Positions 52,686 through 61,778 of a stretch of DNA of 64,000 bases are shown here, in pieces (within the stretch, counting starts at the first letter, position 1; each line of letters starts with the position of its first letter). The position numbers were made by a program, and so were the translations under genes. The notes below the pieces were generated by a model that worked only from the letters and a program-made list of their open reading frames with translations, searched no databases and had not been told where the DNA came from. The stretch covers positions 558,001-622,000 of the forward strand of contig NZ_CP035108.1 of assembly GCF_004087915.1 (NCBI RefSeq), written 5' to 3'. The DNA is from Geovibrio thiophilus (lineage in GTDB: Bacteria; Chrysiogenota; Deferribacteres; Deferribacterales; Geovibrionaceae).

Positions 52686-54753
52686 TTTAAAAAAAGAACT
52701 TCTTAAAGTATTTGAAAAAAACGACAACCCTCTCCCCTCCGGCGTTATCGCCAAGCAGATGGGAATAGATAAAAAACTGGTAAAAAAGATAATAAACGAA
52801 CTCACCCGCACGGGGGAGCTGATTAAGCTGAAATCCGGCAGGTACGCCCCTGCAAAGGAAATAAACCTTATCACAGGCAAAATAGACTTTCACCCCGAGG
52901 GCTACGCCTTCCTCAGCCCGCTTTCCGGCGGCGGGAGCGATTACTTTGTACCATCTATGAAGACCGGAAATGCTCTGAACGGCGATATTGTGGCGGTCAG
53001 TCTGGAGAAATTCAGAGGCAAGACCGAGGCAAGGGTGGTGAAAATCATCAGCCGCAGCATGCAGAAGGTTGTGGGACGCATAGAAAAATCCCGATATGCC
53101 ATATACTGCATGCCGCTGGATAAAAAATTCCTTTACGACATTTTCATCCCCGAAGTCCACGCCAAAGGAGTCGAGGAGGGGGATATAGTCATAGTCGAGC
53201 TTACTGTCTATCCGGATAAGAAGCGCCGCCCCGAAGGGAAGATTGTAAAAAAACTCGGCACGATAGACGACAAGGGCATAGAAAACGAGATTGTCCTTGC
53301 CAAATACAACCTTGAGCGTGAATTCCCCAAACGGGTAATGCAGGAGGTTGAGGAGAGCGCGGAGAAGCTTAAGAAAAACGCTGGCAGGCGCACCGATTTC
53401 ACGGAGCTTTTCACCGTGACCATTGACGGCGAAACCGCCAGAGATTTTGACGATGCCATCTCCATAGAAAAAACGGAAAACGGTCACAGGCTGTATGTCC
53501 ATATTGCGGACGTGAGCCATTTCGTCCGCCCTGATACGTATCTGGATAAGGAAGCGCTCAAACGGGGAACCAGCACATATTTTCCCGAATTTGCCATCCC
53601 CATGCTGCCGGAGAAGCTTTCAAACGACCTTTGCAGCCTCCGCCCCGACACCAAGAGACTCACGCTGACTGCGGCAATGGAGTTTGACAGCAGCGGAAAG
53701 AGAACCGGACAGAAGTTCTACCGCTCCGTAATAAAAAGCGATAAGAGACTGACCTACACATATGTCTTTGATGTTCTGGAGGGCAGGGAGAAGACGAGGA
53801 GCAAGGATCTCAATTTCCTTATTTCCGCTTCCGCCGAGCTTGCCGGAAAAATCATGAAGCGCAGAAGCAGCGAAGGCATGCTGGATTTCGATCTGCCTGA
53901 ACCTGTATTTGAATTTGATGAAAACGGTGATCTGAAAGATGTTCATCCTCTTGAGAGAAATATCGCCCACAGACTCATAGAAAATTTTATGATCGAGGCA
54001 AACGAAGCGGTGTCTGAATATCTTGAGCAGCACGCGTCAGCATCGATCTACCGTGTGCACGACAAACCGGACAGACAGAAGCTTGAGGAGTACGAGAACA
54101 TGTGCGCATCCTTCGGCATACCGGTGAGTTTCGGGGATACGATCGACACCATTGCGGTGCGTGAGGTCTGCGACAGGGTGAATGATTCCAAATATGCCCA
54201 TGTACTCGGCGGACAGCTCGTTCGCGCCATGGCTAAAGCTGTTTACGCCACGGCCAATATAGGGCATTTCGGGCTGGCTTCGGAATCATACACACACTTC
54301 ACAAGCCCCATACGCCGTTACCCCGACCTTCTGGTGCACAGGCTTCTGGCAACCGTTCTGTTCAATGATCCGTATGAGATAGACGGGGGCAGGCTTGAAA
54401 CCTTAGCGGCTCTTTGCAGCACAGCCGAGCAAAACTCCGTTCAGGCTGAGAGAGACATACAGAAATTCAAAATTCTGAAATACCTTTACAGCCATTTTGA
54501 CGAGCCCTACAGCGCCTACATCAGCAGGGTCAACGCCAACGGCATGTTCGTGTTCCTTGATAAGCTCATGCTTCAGGGTTATGTGCACACATCTTCACTT
54601 GAGGGGGATTACTACGCGGTCAGTGATGACGGAAACGCTCTGGTGGGAAGAAGGAAAAAGAATATGTTCCGTGTAGGCGACTATGTGGAGGTCATGCCGG
54701 ACCGTATAAGCTATGACATGCTTGAGGCGGAGTTCGTGATAGCCAAAGGTTAG
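52678..54753 (+). CDS. rnr: Ribonuclease R
   Basis: 691 residues, TTG start overlapping the preceding gene by 8 bases. Domains: winged helix (about 1-60), cold-shock OB folds (about 60-210), the RNB catalytic domain (about 235-565) with the Mg-binding DGETARDFDDAISIE, and a C-terminal S1 domain (about 610-685). It is a 3'-to-5' exoribonuclease that degrades structured RNA. Slightly short of the E. coli enzyme because the basic C-terminal tail is missing. Confidence 0.95.
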   Translation: MTDLKKELLKVFEKNDNPLPSGVIAKQMGIDKKLVKKIINELTRTGELIKLKSGRYAPAKEINLITGKIDFHPEGYAFLSPLSGGGSDYFVPSMKTGNALNGDIVAVSLEKFRGKTEARVVKIISRSMQKVVGRIEKSRYAIYCMPLDKKFLYDIFIPEVHAKGVEEGDIVIVELTVYPDKKRRPEGKIVKKLGTIDDKGIENEIVLAKYNLEREFPKRVMQEVEESAEKLKKNAGRRTDFTELFTVTIDGETARDFDDAISIEKTENGHRLYVHIADVSHFVRPDTYLDKEALKRGTSTYFPEFAIPMLPEKLSNDLCSLRPDTKRLTLTAAMEFDSSGKRTGQKFYRSVIKSDKRLTYTYVFDVLEGREKTRSKDLNFLISASAELAGKIMKRRSSEGMLDFDLPEPVFEFDENGDLKDVHPLERNIAHRLIENFMIEANEAVSEYLEQHASASIYRVHDKPDRQKLEEYENMCASFGIPVSFGDTIDTIAVREVCDRVNDSKYAHVLGGQLVRAMAKAVYATANIGHFGLASESYTHFTSPIRRYPDLLVHRLLATVLFNDPYEIDGGRLETLAALCSTAEQNSVQAERDIQKFKILKYLYSHFDEPYSAYISRVNANGMFVFLDKLMLQGYVHTSSLEGDYYAVSDDGNALVGRRKKNMFRVGDYVEVMPDRISYDMLEAEFVIAKG

Positions 54754-54884
54754 GGTATGTCTTTCCGCGGGATGTTCTGGTTTTTAAATTTATGAAATAT
54801 TCTTGCTATGAAAACGAAAGGTCTCAGTAAATAAAAAGAGGCACAGCTAGCAGACCTTATGGGCAGTTATTTAATAAATAAACC

Positions 54885-54913
54885 TTGCTGAAAAAGTTAC
54901 ATGGTGATACTTT
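54885..54913 (+). promoter_or_regulatory. Candidate promoter of the mqsR-mqsA-secB module
   Basis: TTGCTG (54885-54890), 17-base spacer, TACTTT (54908-54913). An imperfect inverted repeat AACCTT...AAAGTT (54881-54898) overlaps the -35 and resembles the AACCT/AGGTT operators of MqsA, so autoregulation by the antitoxin is plausible. Confidence 0.4.
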
Positions 54914-54933
54914 TTAGTTAAGAAGAGGTACGA

Positions 54934-55263
54934 ATGTCCGATTCTAAAAAGACGAGCTATACAGAACCCCACTATCATCTCAATAAGCTCAAGGAAAACA
55001 TCAGGAATGAACGTTATCGTTTTACATTGAGAGCTAAAGAAGAGTTAGCTGATTCCGAAACTGATGAAGATACTGTCATAGAGGTAATTCTCAGTATCTA
55101 TGACAGTGAGTTTTATAAATCCATGGAATCAAAAGAAAGACAGGGAATCTATCAAGATGTGTACAAGGTTACATCGGAACTTGGGCGTATGTATATCAAA
55201 ATGCAAGAAAATCCTAAAGATTTCACAGTCATAATAAGTACGCATTATGGCTGGGAGGAGTAA
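54934..55263 (+). CDS. mqsR: MqsR-family toxin
   Basis: 109 residues. The core YDSEFYKSMESK, IYQDVYKV and MYIKMQEN blocks match MqsR, the RelE-fold mRNA interferase that cuts mainly at GC-containing sites when free of antitoxin. Lys/Tyr/Arg residues typical of the active face are in these blocks. It sits first, with AGAGGT upstream, then antitoxin one base after the stop, the usual toxin-first order of mqsRA. The region 54.9-56.2 kb is visibly more AT-rich than its neighbours, which suggests acquisition by transfer. Confidence 0.85.
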   Translation: MSDSKKTSYTEPHYHLNKLKENIRNERYRFTLRAKEELADSETDEDTVIEVILSIYDSEFYKSMESKERQGIYQDVYKVTSELGRMYIKMQENPKDFTVIISTHYGWEE

Positions 55264-55264
55264 C

Positions 55265-55780
55265 ATGAAAGCAGAATGCGGTTTATGCAATTCGACTATG
55301 ACAAAAATATTTGAAAAAGAACTGGTAGTTGGCAAAGAAGAGTACGCAACTAAACTTAATCTCAAGTACATTGAGTGCGATGAGTGCGGAGAGTCGTTTT
55401 ACACTAAAGAATCTGAAAGTGTAATTAACAAGACAGTCAGTGATATTAAAAGGAAAAAACAAGGACTGTTATTGGGTGAAGAAATAAAGGCATTCAGAAA
55501 AAGCCTAGGAGTAACTCAAGAGCAGCTTTCTATAATGTTGGGAATGGCTCCAAAAACCATTTCCAGATATGAAGGCGGTTTTGCAGTACAGAGCAAGCAG
55601 ACAGATGAACACTTGCGTCTCATGATCAGCAACAGGGACAGAGCCATAGAAAAAGCCATTGAATTAAACTTTTTGGAAGATTGTATAGAAATATTTCCTG
55701 TCAGGAAACATAAAAATATTTATAAAACTAAGACAAGAGAGAACCACTCAAATTGTGGTTCTCTTGCTTTTTGCGGGTAA
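55265..55780 (+). CDS. mqsA: MqsA-family antitoxin with C-terminal extension
   Basis: 171 residues. An N-terminal zinc-binding domain has two CxxC pairs (CGLCNS, and CDECGES) and a C-terminal XRE-type helix-turn-helix (about 77-115) contains TQEQLSIMLGMAPKTISRYEGG. A tail of about 40 residues extends beyond the helix-turn-helix, longer than classical MqsA. In toxin-antitoxin-chaperone systems such tails are chaperone-addiction sequences recognised by a dedicated SecB-like protein, encoded next here. A terminator-like hairpin lies within the last codons. Confidence 0.85.
   Translation: MKAECGLCNSTMTKIFEKELVVGKEEYATKLNLKYIECDECGESFYTKESESVINKTVSDIKRKKQGLLLGEEIKAFRKSLGVTQEQLSIMLGMAPKTISRYEGGFAVQSKQTDEHLRLMISNRDRAIEKAIELNFLEDCIEIFPVRKHKNIYKTKTRENHSNCGSLAFCG
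55738..55772 (+). terminator. Terminator-like hairpin inside the 3' end of the antitoxin gene
   Basis: Perfect 10-bp stem AGAGAACCAC (55738-55747) / GTGGTTCTCT (55755-55764) with a 7-base loop, followed by TGCTTTTTG. It overlaps the coding sequence for the last 14 residues of the antitoxin and stands ahead of the chaperone gene. It could lower chaperone expression relative to toxin and antitoxin. Confidence 0.6.
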
Positions 55781-55784
55781 CGAT

Positions 55785-56210
55785 ATGAAGCTTAAAATGG
55801 AAAACATTATCTTTCCGAATATCAGGATCATTGTCGCACCCGATGTTTATAAAAGGGTCTCAAAAGGGAAAAACCTAAATATCTCTATCAAATTAAAAAA
55901 TAACCACGTTCCGGTAAGCCAAAAAGGTAAAAATTACCAAGTTCAAATGGATTTAAGTATAGAAAATAAGGAAAAAGATCTGATAATTGAAGCTATCGGG
56001 GTGGCTTCATTTTTGTTGGATGAACTACAGGATGAAGAACAAAAAGAGTTTGCCCTGAATGTTAATTGTTGTGCAATAATGTTCCCTTACATCAGAGAAA
56101 AAATCACCTATCTCACTCAATCAGCAGGTCTTGAACCATTAATCTTGGAGTCGTTTAATTTCGTTGACAGGTACAACAAAAGCAAGCAACAAGAAGAATC
56201 AGATACTTAA
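55785..56210 (+). CDS. SecB-like chaperone of a toxin-antitoxin-chaperone module
   Basis: 141 residues. The C-terminal half carries the SecB signature as IMFPYIREKITYLTQSAGLEPLILESFNF, in separate blocks FPYIREKI and LEPLILESFNFVDRY. The N-terminal half is a beta-rich SecB-like fold (FPNIRIIVAPDVYK). It begins five bases after the antitoxin stop. Such solitary SecB homologues linked to mqsRA or higBA protect the antitoxin from aggregation and proteolysis. General secretion SecB function is less likely. A longer start within the hairpin region (TTG) is rejected. Confidence 0.83.
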   Translation: MKLKMENIIFPNIRIIVAPDVYKRVSKGKNLNISIKLKNNHVPVSQKGKNYQVQMDLSIENKEKDLIIEAIGVASFLLDELQDEEQKEFALNVNCCAIMFPYIREKITYLTQSAGLEPLILESFNFVDRYNKSKQQEESDT

Positions 56211-56236
56211 GCGAGAGCAGTTCCGGATTGCGATTG

Positions 56237-58396
56237 TTAATTTGACGGCACTTTTCCGATATTCCACTGCTTTAATTCAATGGTGAAGCTTGCTCCTGTG
56301 GCGCATTCATTGGCGTATATTCTGCCTTCCATATTGTTCTCAATGATTATTTTGGACATATACAGACCTATTCCGACTCCCTGTCCTTCCTCCTTTGTGG
56401 AGAAATAAGGTTCAAAGACCCTGTCCCTTATATCGTCAGGAATACCGCAGCCGTTATCCTCAAGGGTCATCTTAACAATATCCCCCTCCGGCTCCACTAT
56501 CAGCTTAACAAGCCCTGATTCCTGCGAGCCCGAGCTTCGGGATTCTATTATGGCGTCTCTGGCGTTTGAGATAAGGTTCAGAAGAACCTGTTTGAACTCA
56601 TTGGGGTATCCGTATGAGGTCACACATTTTATCTGGCTGGGCAGTTCGATCATGCCGGGTTTCAGTATCACCTGATGCTCGCCGTAGAATATTTTCAGTT
56701 CAATGTTATTGTTGATAAGCTGCGGATTGATCAGCGAGAGAACCTCCCGCATGATCTCGCATATGTCGAAGATTTCCTTCTCCTTGTCGGGTTTGAAGAA
56801 ATTTCGGAAGTCATCAATGGTTTTGGACATGTAGGCTATCTGCTCCATGCAGTGATCCCTGAACTGGCTGATGTAGTCCATATTCAGCTCGCCGTACTCA
56901 AAAGCATCCTCCACATCCTGAACGTAAAGACCGATTGTTGTGAGCGGCTGTCGCCACTGGTGGGCTATGGCGTTGATCATCTGTCCCATAGCCGCGAGCT
57001 TGGACTGCTGCATAAGCATCTGCTCCTGAATGCGGTTATGCTCAACCTCTTCCTGAACCCGTTTTTCGAGATCTTTTTTCTTCTGCGCCAGTATCTGCTG
57101 GGTCTTCTTGCGGACTGTTATATCCCTGATGATTATCTGGACGAACCTGTTGTCTCCCGCTGTGAATGAGTTTGTGGCGATTTCTGAGTCAAATTTGTCG
57201 CCGTTTTTGCGGTAGAGTTCTTTTTCAAAATGCTGTCTGTTCTCCTGAATAAGATTTGGCATATTTTCATCAAGCTCAAACTCGGGGAAGAGTGAGGTGA
57301 TTTTTCTGTTTTTCAGTTCATCGCAGGTATAGCCTATCTGCCTTTCCACCGCGTTGTTAGCGTCCTGAATAACCCCTTCGGAATCCATGATTATGATCGG
57401 ATCCGCTGAAGTCTGGAAAAGGCTGCTGTATTTTTCTTCGCTGTTTTTGAGTTTTTCCTCAGCCTGCTTTCTCTCCTCAATCTCTTTCATGAGAAGACCG
57501 TTTATTTCGCTGAGCTCTCCGGTTTTCCTTTTGATTTTTTTCTCAAGAAAAAGACTGATGAGGAAGAGAAAAACGAGAGGAACCCCCAGACCGACTGTTA
57601 TCAGTCTCAGAGTTGAGGAGAAGTCGTTCTTCTCCTTAACTCCCATCCATTTATCGAGTGATTTGTGATAGACGGAGTTCTTGTCGCTCTTCATTTCGGC
57701 TATGTGTGTATCGGTCATTACGGAGAGAACAAGGCTCTTCTGCTTGCCTTTCGGCATGGCGAAACGTATTTCTATCGGGTGTATGAGGATGGGTGTGCGT
57801 CTTACATTGTAGCTGTTTTCGTTAAGCTGCCCGAAGAGCCTGTTGATCAGCCCAGCGTCCGCTCTGCCGGAGTCCACCGCTTCGATAATTTCACGGTAGC
57901 TTTCGGCGTATACGAAGGTGACATCGATATTGAAGGCTTTGACAAGCCCTTTAAGCCCCTGATCGCTTTTGAAGTATATGTCTGATTCTATAACGGCTAT
58001 TTTTTTGCCTACAAGATCGGGTATTGAAGTGATTTTTTGCTTTTCGCCGGAGTATATCTGCCCCCAGTTGGTAAGCACTGTTTCGTCATTAAAATGGTAA
58101 AGCGCTGCCCTTTCCCGTGAGAAAGCTATGGGGAATATAATGTCCGCCCCGCCCGTTTCAAGCATGCCGAGACATCCGTCCCATGTGGAGATGATGTAGT
58201 TTATCCGCAGATTTTCCTTTTCGGCGACATAGTTTATAATGTCTGCGCCGATTCCGCCCACACTGTTTTTATTGCTGATTTTTATCATCGGAGGGTTGTC
58301 ATAGACACAGTAATTTACGGTCATCACATCTTCGGGCGCACCGAAAGACGCTGATGCCGAAAAGAGAATTAGAAATAATAAAAGAATTCTTTGCAT
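56237..58396 (-). CDS. Sensor histidine kinase with periplasmic solute-binding domain and PAS
   Basis: 719 residues. A signal peptide (1-18) precedes a periplasmic SBP_bac_3-like domain (about 22-250, beginning MTVNYCVYDNPPMIKI), a transmembrane helix (about 262-284), a PAS domain (about 320-435, FQTSADPIIIMDSEGVI), a coiled coil, and a HisKA-like domain with phospho-acceptor His in NAIAHQWRQPL. The HATPase has N box NLISNARDA and G box GVGIGLYMSKIIIENN. It likely senses an amino-acid-like ligand. No response regulator is next to it. Both large kinases in this region share the AHQWRQPL subtype. Confidence 0.9.
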   Translation of the reverse strand: MQRILLLFLILFSASASFGAPEDVMTVNYCVYDNPPMIKISNKNSVGGIGADIINYVAEKENLRINYIISTWDGCLGMLETGGADIIFPIAFSRERAALYHFNDETVLTNWGQIYSGEKQKITSIPDLVGKKIAVIESDIYFKSDQGLKGLVKAFNIDVTFVYAESYREIIEAVDSGRADAGLINRLFGQLNENSYNVRRTPILIHPIEIRFAMPKGKQKSLVLSVMTDTHIAEMKSDKNSVYHKSLDKWMGVKEKNDFSSTLRLITVGLGVPLVFLFLISLFLEKKIKRKTGELSEINGLLMKEIEERKQAEEKLKNSEEKYSSLFQTSADPIIIMDSEGVIQDANNAVERQIGYTCDELKNRKITSLFPEFELDENMPNLIQENRQHFEKELYRKNGDKFDSEIATNSFTAGDNRFVQIIIRDITVRKKTQQILAQKKKDLEKRVQEEVEHNRIQEQMLMQQSKLAAMGQMINAIAHQWRQPLTTIGLYVQDVEDAFEYGELNMDYISQFRDHCMEQIAYMSKTIDDFRNFFKPDKEKEIFDICEIMREVLSLINPQLINNNIELKIFYGEHQVILKPGMIELPSQIKCVTSYGYPNEFKQVLLNLISNARDAIIESRSSGSQESGLVKLIVEPEGDIVKMTLEDNGCGIPDDIRDRVFEPYFSTKEEGQGVGIGLYMSKIIIENNMEGRIYANECATGASFTIELKQWNIGKVPSN

Positions 58397-58517
58397 TGCG
58401 GAACTCTCACTGTTCAGTGCTTATTACACATCCTAATTTCAAAGAGTTTATTAAGCAAGAGGTAATAGCTATAAATGAGTATCTGTACGGGAACGAATCG
58501 GATAAGAATAAAAAAAT

Positions 58518-58553
58518 AACGCCGCTTTAAGGAGGCAGAGGAAAAGCGGCGTT
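58518..58553 (-). terminator. Intrinsic terminator of the DUF2325 gene
   Basis: Perfect 11-bp stem AACGCCGCTTT/AAAGCGGCGTT; on the minus strand it is followed by TTATTTTTTTATTC, 28 bases beyond the stop codon. Confidence 0.92.
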
Positions 58554-58580
58554 TACCTTTTTATATCAGTAAATTGTTTT

Positions 58581-58925
58581 TTAGACATTTTTGGCGTATT
58601 GGCTGCAGTTTATGCAGTCGCCCATACATTCTCCGTTATCAAAAAGTCTGAGGCATTTCTCAATGGTTCCCTCAACGCTTTTGACGCTACAGTTGTGAAT
58701 CTGAAACAGGGGCACATTTTTCTGTTTGGAAATGCTTCTTGCTTTGCTGGCAACTCCGTGTGCTATGTTTGAGGTAAGAAGAACTATAGCGTCGCTGTTT
58801 TCCAAAATGTCGGCTATGTGGGTCTGTTTCTTGAGAATGACCTTGGTCTTCACGCCGAGAACCTTGCCGGCGTTGATGTACTCTTTTTCGAGTCTGTCCA
58901 GCCCGCCTACTATTGATACAGTCAT
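58581..58925 (-). CDS. DUF2325 protein
   Basis: 114 residues. The DUF2325 fold is evident: VSIVGGLDRLEKEY, VLLTSNIAHGVASKAR, VPLFQIHNCSVKSV. The C-terminus carries a cysteine cluster (CMGDCINC) that could bind a metal or Fe-S cluster. The biochemical role of DUF2325 is not known. It is monocistronic, with AAGGAG before the ATG, its own terminator, and a consensus promoter overlapped by a metal-repressor-like operator, so metal-responsive expression is inferred. Confidence 0.85.
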   Translation of the reverse strand: MTVSIVGGLDRLEKEYINAGKVLGVKTKVILKKQTHIADILENSDAIVLLTSNIAHGVASKARSISKQKNVPLFQIHNCSVKSVEGTIEKCLRLFDNGECMGDCINCSQYAKNV

Positions 58926-58955
58926 GTTATGTCTCCTTATACACTGCTAAATAAG

Positions 58956-58997
58956 TTAGGTATGCCTAAATATACCCGGGCAGTAGGATTATGTCAA
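58956..58997 (-). promoter_or_regulatory. Consensus promoter with DtxR-family-like operator ahead of the DUF2325 gene
   Basis: On the minus strand: TTGACA (58997-58992), a 17-base spacer and TATATT (58974-58969), nearly ideal sigma-70. TTAGG-N4-CCTAA (58956-58969) abuts the -10 and would cover the start point. This inverted repeat has the form of DtxR/IdeR/MntR-type iron or manganese operators. Confidence 0.65.
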
Positions 58998-59100
58998 GCG
59001 GATCATTGAAAAATAATTGTCAGAAGTTCACTGAACCTGTGGTAGTAAAAATATAGATTTTATAGATTTATGTCAACGTTGTATTTTGAAAATAAGATTT

Positions 59101-61647
59101 TCAGGAGTCCTTGGTTTCATCCGATCCGGTTTCCTCAAGTTCAATAATGAATTCAGCGCCTCCCTCCTCTCTGTTCAGAGCGCAGAGTCTTCCTCCCATA
59201 TTGTTTTCGATGATGACCTTTGCCATATAAAGACCTATTCCCGTGCCCTTATCGGGGTTTTTTGTTGTGAAGTAAGGCTCAAAGATTCTGTCGATAAACT
59301 CCGGAGCTATACCGCCTCCGGTATCCTTGACGGATATGCGGACGAGTCCGTTTTCAGCGGTCACGGAGATGGTTATAAGTCCGTTTTTATTCTCCTTCTC
59401 TTTGGTTTTTATTATTTCATCCTTGGCGTTGTTGAGTATGTTCATTATCACATGCTTAAACTCGTTGGAGTAGCCGTTTATGTAGATTTCCGGATAAGCC
59501 GTTTTGCAGTCAGTGCCGTCTTCACTGCCTTTTGCGCTGCATGAGAAATCCACACTGATCGAATTATTTGAAATCTGCGATGCCATGAGAGCAATAACCT
59601 CAATCACGGCGGCGGGAACACTGATTTTTGTTTTCTCCTTGCTCGGTCTGAAAAAATTGCGGAAATCGTCAATCGTGACGGACATATGGTTTATCTGCTT
59701 CATGGCATCGGATACTGACGCTGTGATGTATTTGTCGGTTATCTCACCGCAGAAGTGCGCTTCCTCAATGTCCTGAATCAGCAGAGCAAGCGCGTTCAGC
59801 GGCTGGCGCCACTGGTGGGCTATTGAGCCGATCATTTCGCCCATAGCCGCCATTTTTGACTGCTGAACCAGAAGCTGCTCCTGAGTGCGGAGCTTTTTAG
59901 TTTCCTCATGAACTCTTTTTTCCAGATTTTTAGACAATTCCTCAAGGAGAACAGTCTTTTCCGTAAGCTGTGCAGTGCGATCCTGAACCTTGCGCTCCAT
60001 CTGGTCATAGGCTTTCTGAATGGAATCTTCCCACATAACTCTTTTCATTGCGCCGTCAAAAATATTCTTGAAAAGCCGGAGCGACGGGCGGAGGTTTTCA
60101 TATTCCTCAGCAGTGAGCGGTTCCGCGAATTCAAACAGGATTACCGTATCGTTCTCCTGCTCAACACTCATCGAGGAGGCGGCGGCGGAGACCGTGCGCC
60201 TGCTTTTAAGAAAGTGCATGGCGGACTGGTTTTCTCTGCTCTGCCAGACAGATTCTATGAAGAGCTCAGGTTGCTCCGCTGTGCGCTCAAACAGCCATCT
60301 GCTGAACGCACGGCACTCCTCTGTTCCCGAAGGCGAATCGGACGGATCATACCTGTACAGCATTCTGCATTTGTCTGGTGTTGTTTTATAAACAGCCGCT
60401 TTCGATGCCACGATGAGCATGCTGAATTTTATCAGTGAATTACGAAAAATTTCGTCGGTAGGCATGGAGGAGAAGTTGATGAATCCCGCGGAGATGTCGC
60501 TTACTGATTTTTCGGTTTCAAGGCTTTTTTTCAGGGCGTTTTCAGCTTTCAGTTTATCCTGTAAATCCTGCTCAAGTTTTTTTCTGTAGTCGTCAATAGT
60601 TTCCATATACCTGTTGAAATGGTCTATGAGCCTGCCGGTTTCGTCTGCGGTCTTCTTTACCAAGCGTATGTCCGTGCCGCCTTTTTCGATTGCTCTTGTC
60701 AGATATTTGATCGGTCCCGTTATGCTGGCGCTGAGCCACACGGTGAGCGGTATGACGGTGATGACGGATATGAGGAAAACCGCTGTGAGATAAACTTTCA
60801 GCCTGAAAAGCGGAGCGTATATCTCATCCAGATAGCTGGAGGAGGCCACTATCCAGTCAAGCTCGGGAATGTATCTGTGGCTCGCGACCTTTTCACGGAA
60901 AGACGCTTCCCCGGGATTCTTCCAAGGGTAGTAGGTCTCGCCGTTTTTCTTACTTATCATCTCTCTGATGAAGTATCTGCCGTTTATATCGGCTTCGTTA
61001 TATACATTGGTGTTTTCGATAACAGGATGAATGAGCACATTTCCGGAAGAGTCTATGACATAAGCGTAGCCGCTTTTGCCGAATTTTTTGGATAGGATCG
61101 CCTCCCGCACCTCCTCAACCTCAAGAATGTCCCTGAACGATGCGGACGGCACGGATACTGTGACACACCAGCCGGATGAAGGGATTGTGTATGTCCCTGA
61201 GGTGTAGTGGATGCTGTTTTTAACAAACCTTTCGGTTTCAAGGGATGTTTTTCCGCAGGAGGGCGCGTCACCGGTTATGCCGTAAATGAGGAGCCTCCCG
61301 TCTTTATCCCTTATGCTCACGGAGGCGTCCTTGAGAGGCGGCTTGGAGGCGATCTCAAGCATGTTTTCCCTGATCACCGTGCCTGAGGACATTGTTTCAA
61401 TGACGGAGGCACGTTCAAGAAGAACGCCCTTCAGGTATTGCTCGGAAGCGCTGTCCACGGAGATCTTCACCATCTCCGACAAGCTGTCGGCGTAGATATT
61501 CAGCTGTTCGGCTATCCTGTCCTGAAGCTCTGTTTTTATGATGAAATAAAGCGTAAAACTGCTTAGGGTAAGGATGCCGAAAAAAAGGAGAACAGCGTAA
61601 ACAAATATTTTCTGCTGTATGCTTGTAAAAATCACACGTGAACCCAT
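59101..61647 (-). CDS. Membrane sensor histidine kinase with dCache domain
   Basis: 848 residues. TM1 is about 13-36. A periplasmic double-Cache domain (about 37-285) shows FGKSGYAYVIDSSGNVLIHP and ELDWIVASSSYLDEIY. TM2 (about 290-312) and HAMP (about 313-365) follow, then a GAF-like region and coiled coil (about 380-610). The kinase core has SIAHQWRQPLNALAL (phospho-His), NILNNAKDE and GTGIGLYMAKVIIENN. Cache domains usually bind small organic acids or amino acids. It is the second AHQWRQPL kinase within 5 kb, without a linked response regulator. Confidence 0.92.
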   Translation of the reverse strand: MGSRVIFTSIQQKIFVYAVLLFFGILTLSSFTLYFIIKTELQDRIAEQLNIYADSLSEMVKISVDSASEQYLKGVLLERASVIETMSSGTVIRENMLEIASKPPLKDASVSIRDKDGRLLIYGITGDAPSCGKTSLETERFVKNSIHYTSGTYTIPSSGWCVTVSVPSASFRDILEVEEVREAILSKKFGKSGYAYVIDSSGNVLIHPVIENTNVYNEADINGRYFIREMISKKNGETYYPWKNPGEASFREKVASHRYIPELDWIVASSSYLDEIYAPLFRLKVYLTAVFLISVITVIPLTVWLSASITGPIKYLTRAIEKGGTDIRLVKKTADETGRLIDHFNRYMETIDDYRKKLEQDLQDKLKAENALKKSLETEKSVSDISAGFINFSSMPTDEIFRNSLIKFSMLIVASKAAVYKTTPDKCRMLYRYDPSDSPSGTEECRAFSRWLFERTAEQPELFIESVWQSRENQSAMHFLKSRRTVSAAASSMSVEQENDTVILFEFAEPLTAEEYENLRPSLRLFKNIFDGAMKRVMWEDSIQKAYDQMERKVQDRTAQLTEKTVLLEELSKNLEKRVHEETKKLRTQEQLLVQQSKMAAMGEMIGSIAHQWRQPLNALALLIQDIEEAHFCGEITDKYITASVSDAMKQINHMSVTIDDFRNFFRPSKEKTKISVPAAVIEVIALMASQISNNSISVDFSCSAKGSEDGTDCKTAYPEIYINGYSNEFKHVIMNILNNAKDEIIKTKEKENKNGLITISVTAENGLVRISVKDTGGGIAPEFIDRIFEPYFTTKNPDKGTGIGLYMAKVIIENNMGGRLCALNREEGGAEFIIELEETGSDETKDS

Positions 61648-61758
61648 TGTTTCTATACCGCCGCAAAAATTGCCCGTTAATTTAATGATAACCGATCTTT
61701 GTTAAAAAAACCCGAAAGAAGGCTGAAAAAGTATATTTTTCCCCGTAAAAAATGTCAT

Positions 61759-61778
61759 AAGCTTGTCAGGACAAGCTT
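61759..61778. promoter_or_regulatory. Perfect inverted repeat upstream of the FadL-type gene
   Basis: AAGCTTGTC (61759-61767) and GACAAGCTT (61770-61778), two-base centre. It lies between the divergent kinase and porin genes. It could be a repressor operator or a small terminator; no regulator family is recognised. Confidence 0.45.

Noticed and set aside
55247-55264. Antitoxin start upstream of 55265 (MAGRSN...)
   Set aside because: It would overlap the toxin end and lacks the zinc-binding start; ATG 55265 follows GGAGGAG.
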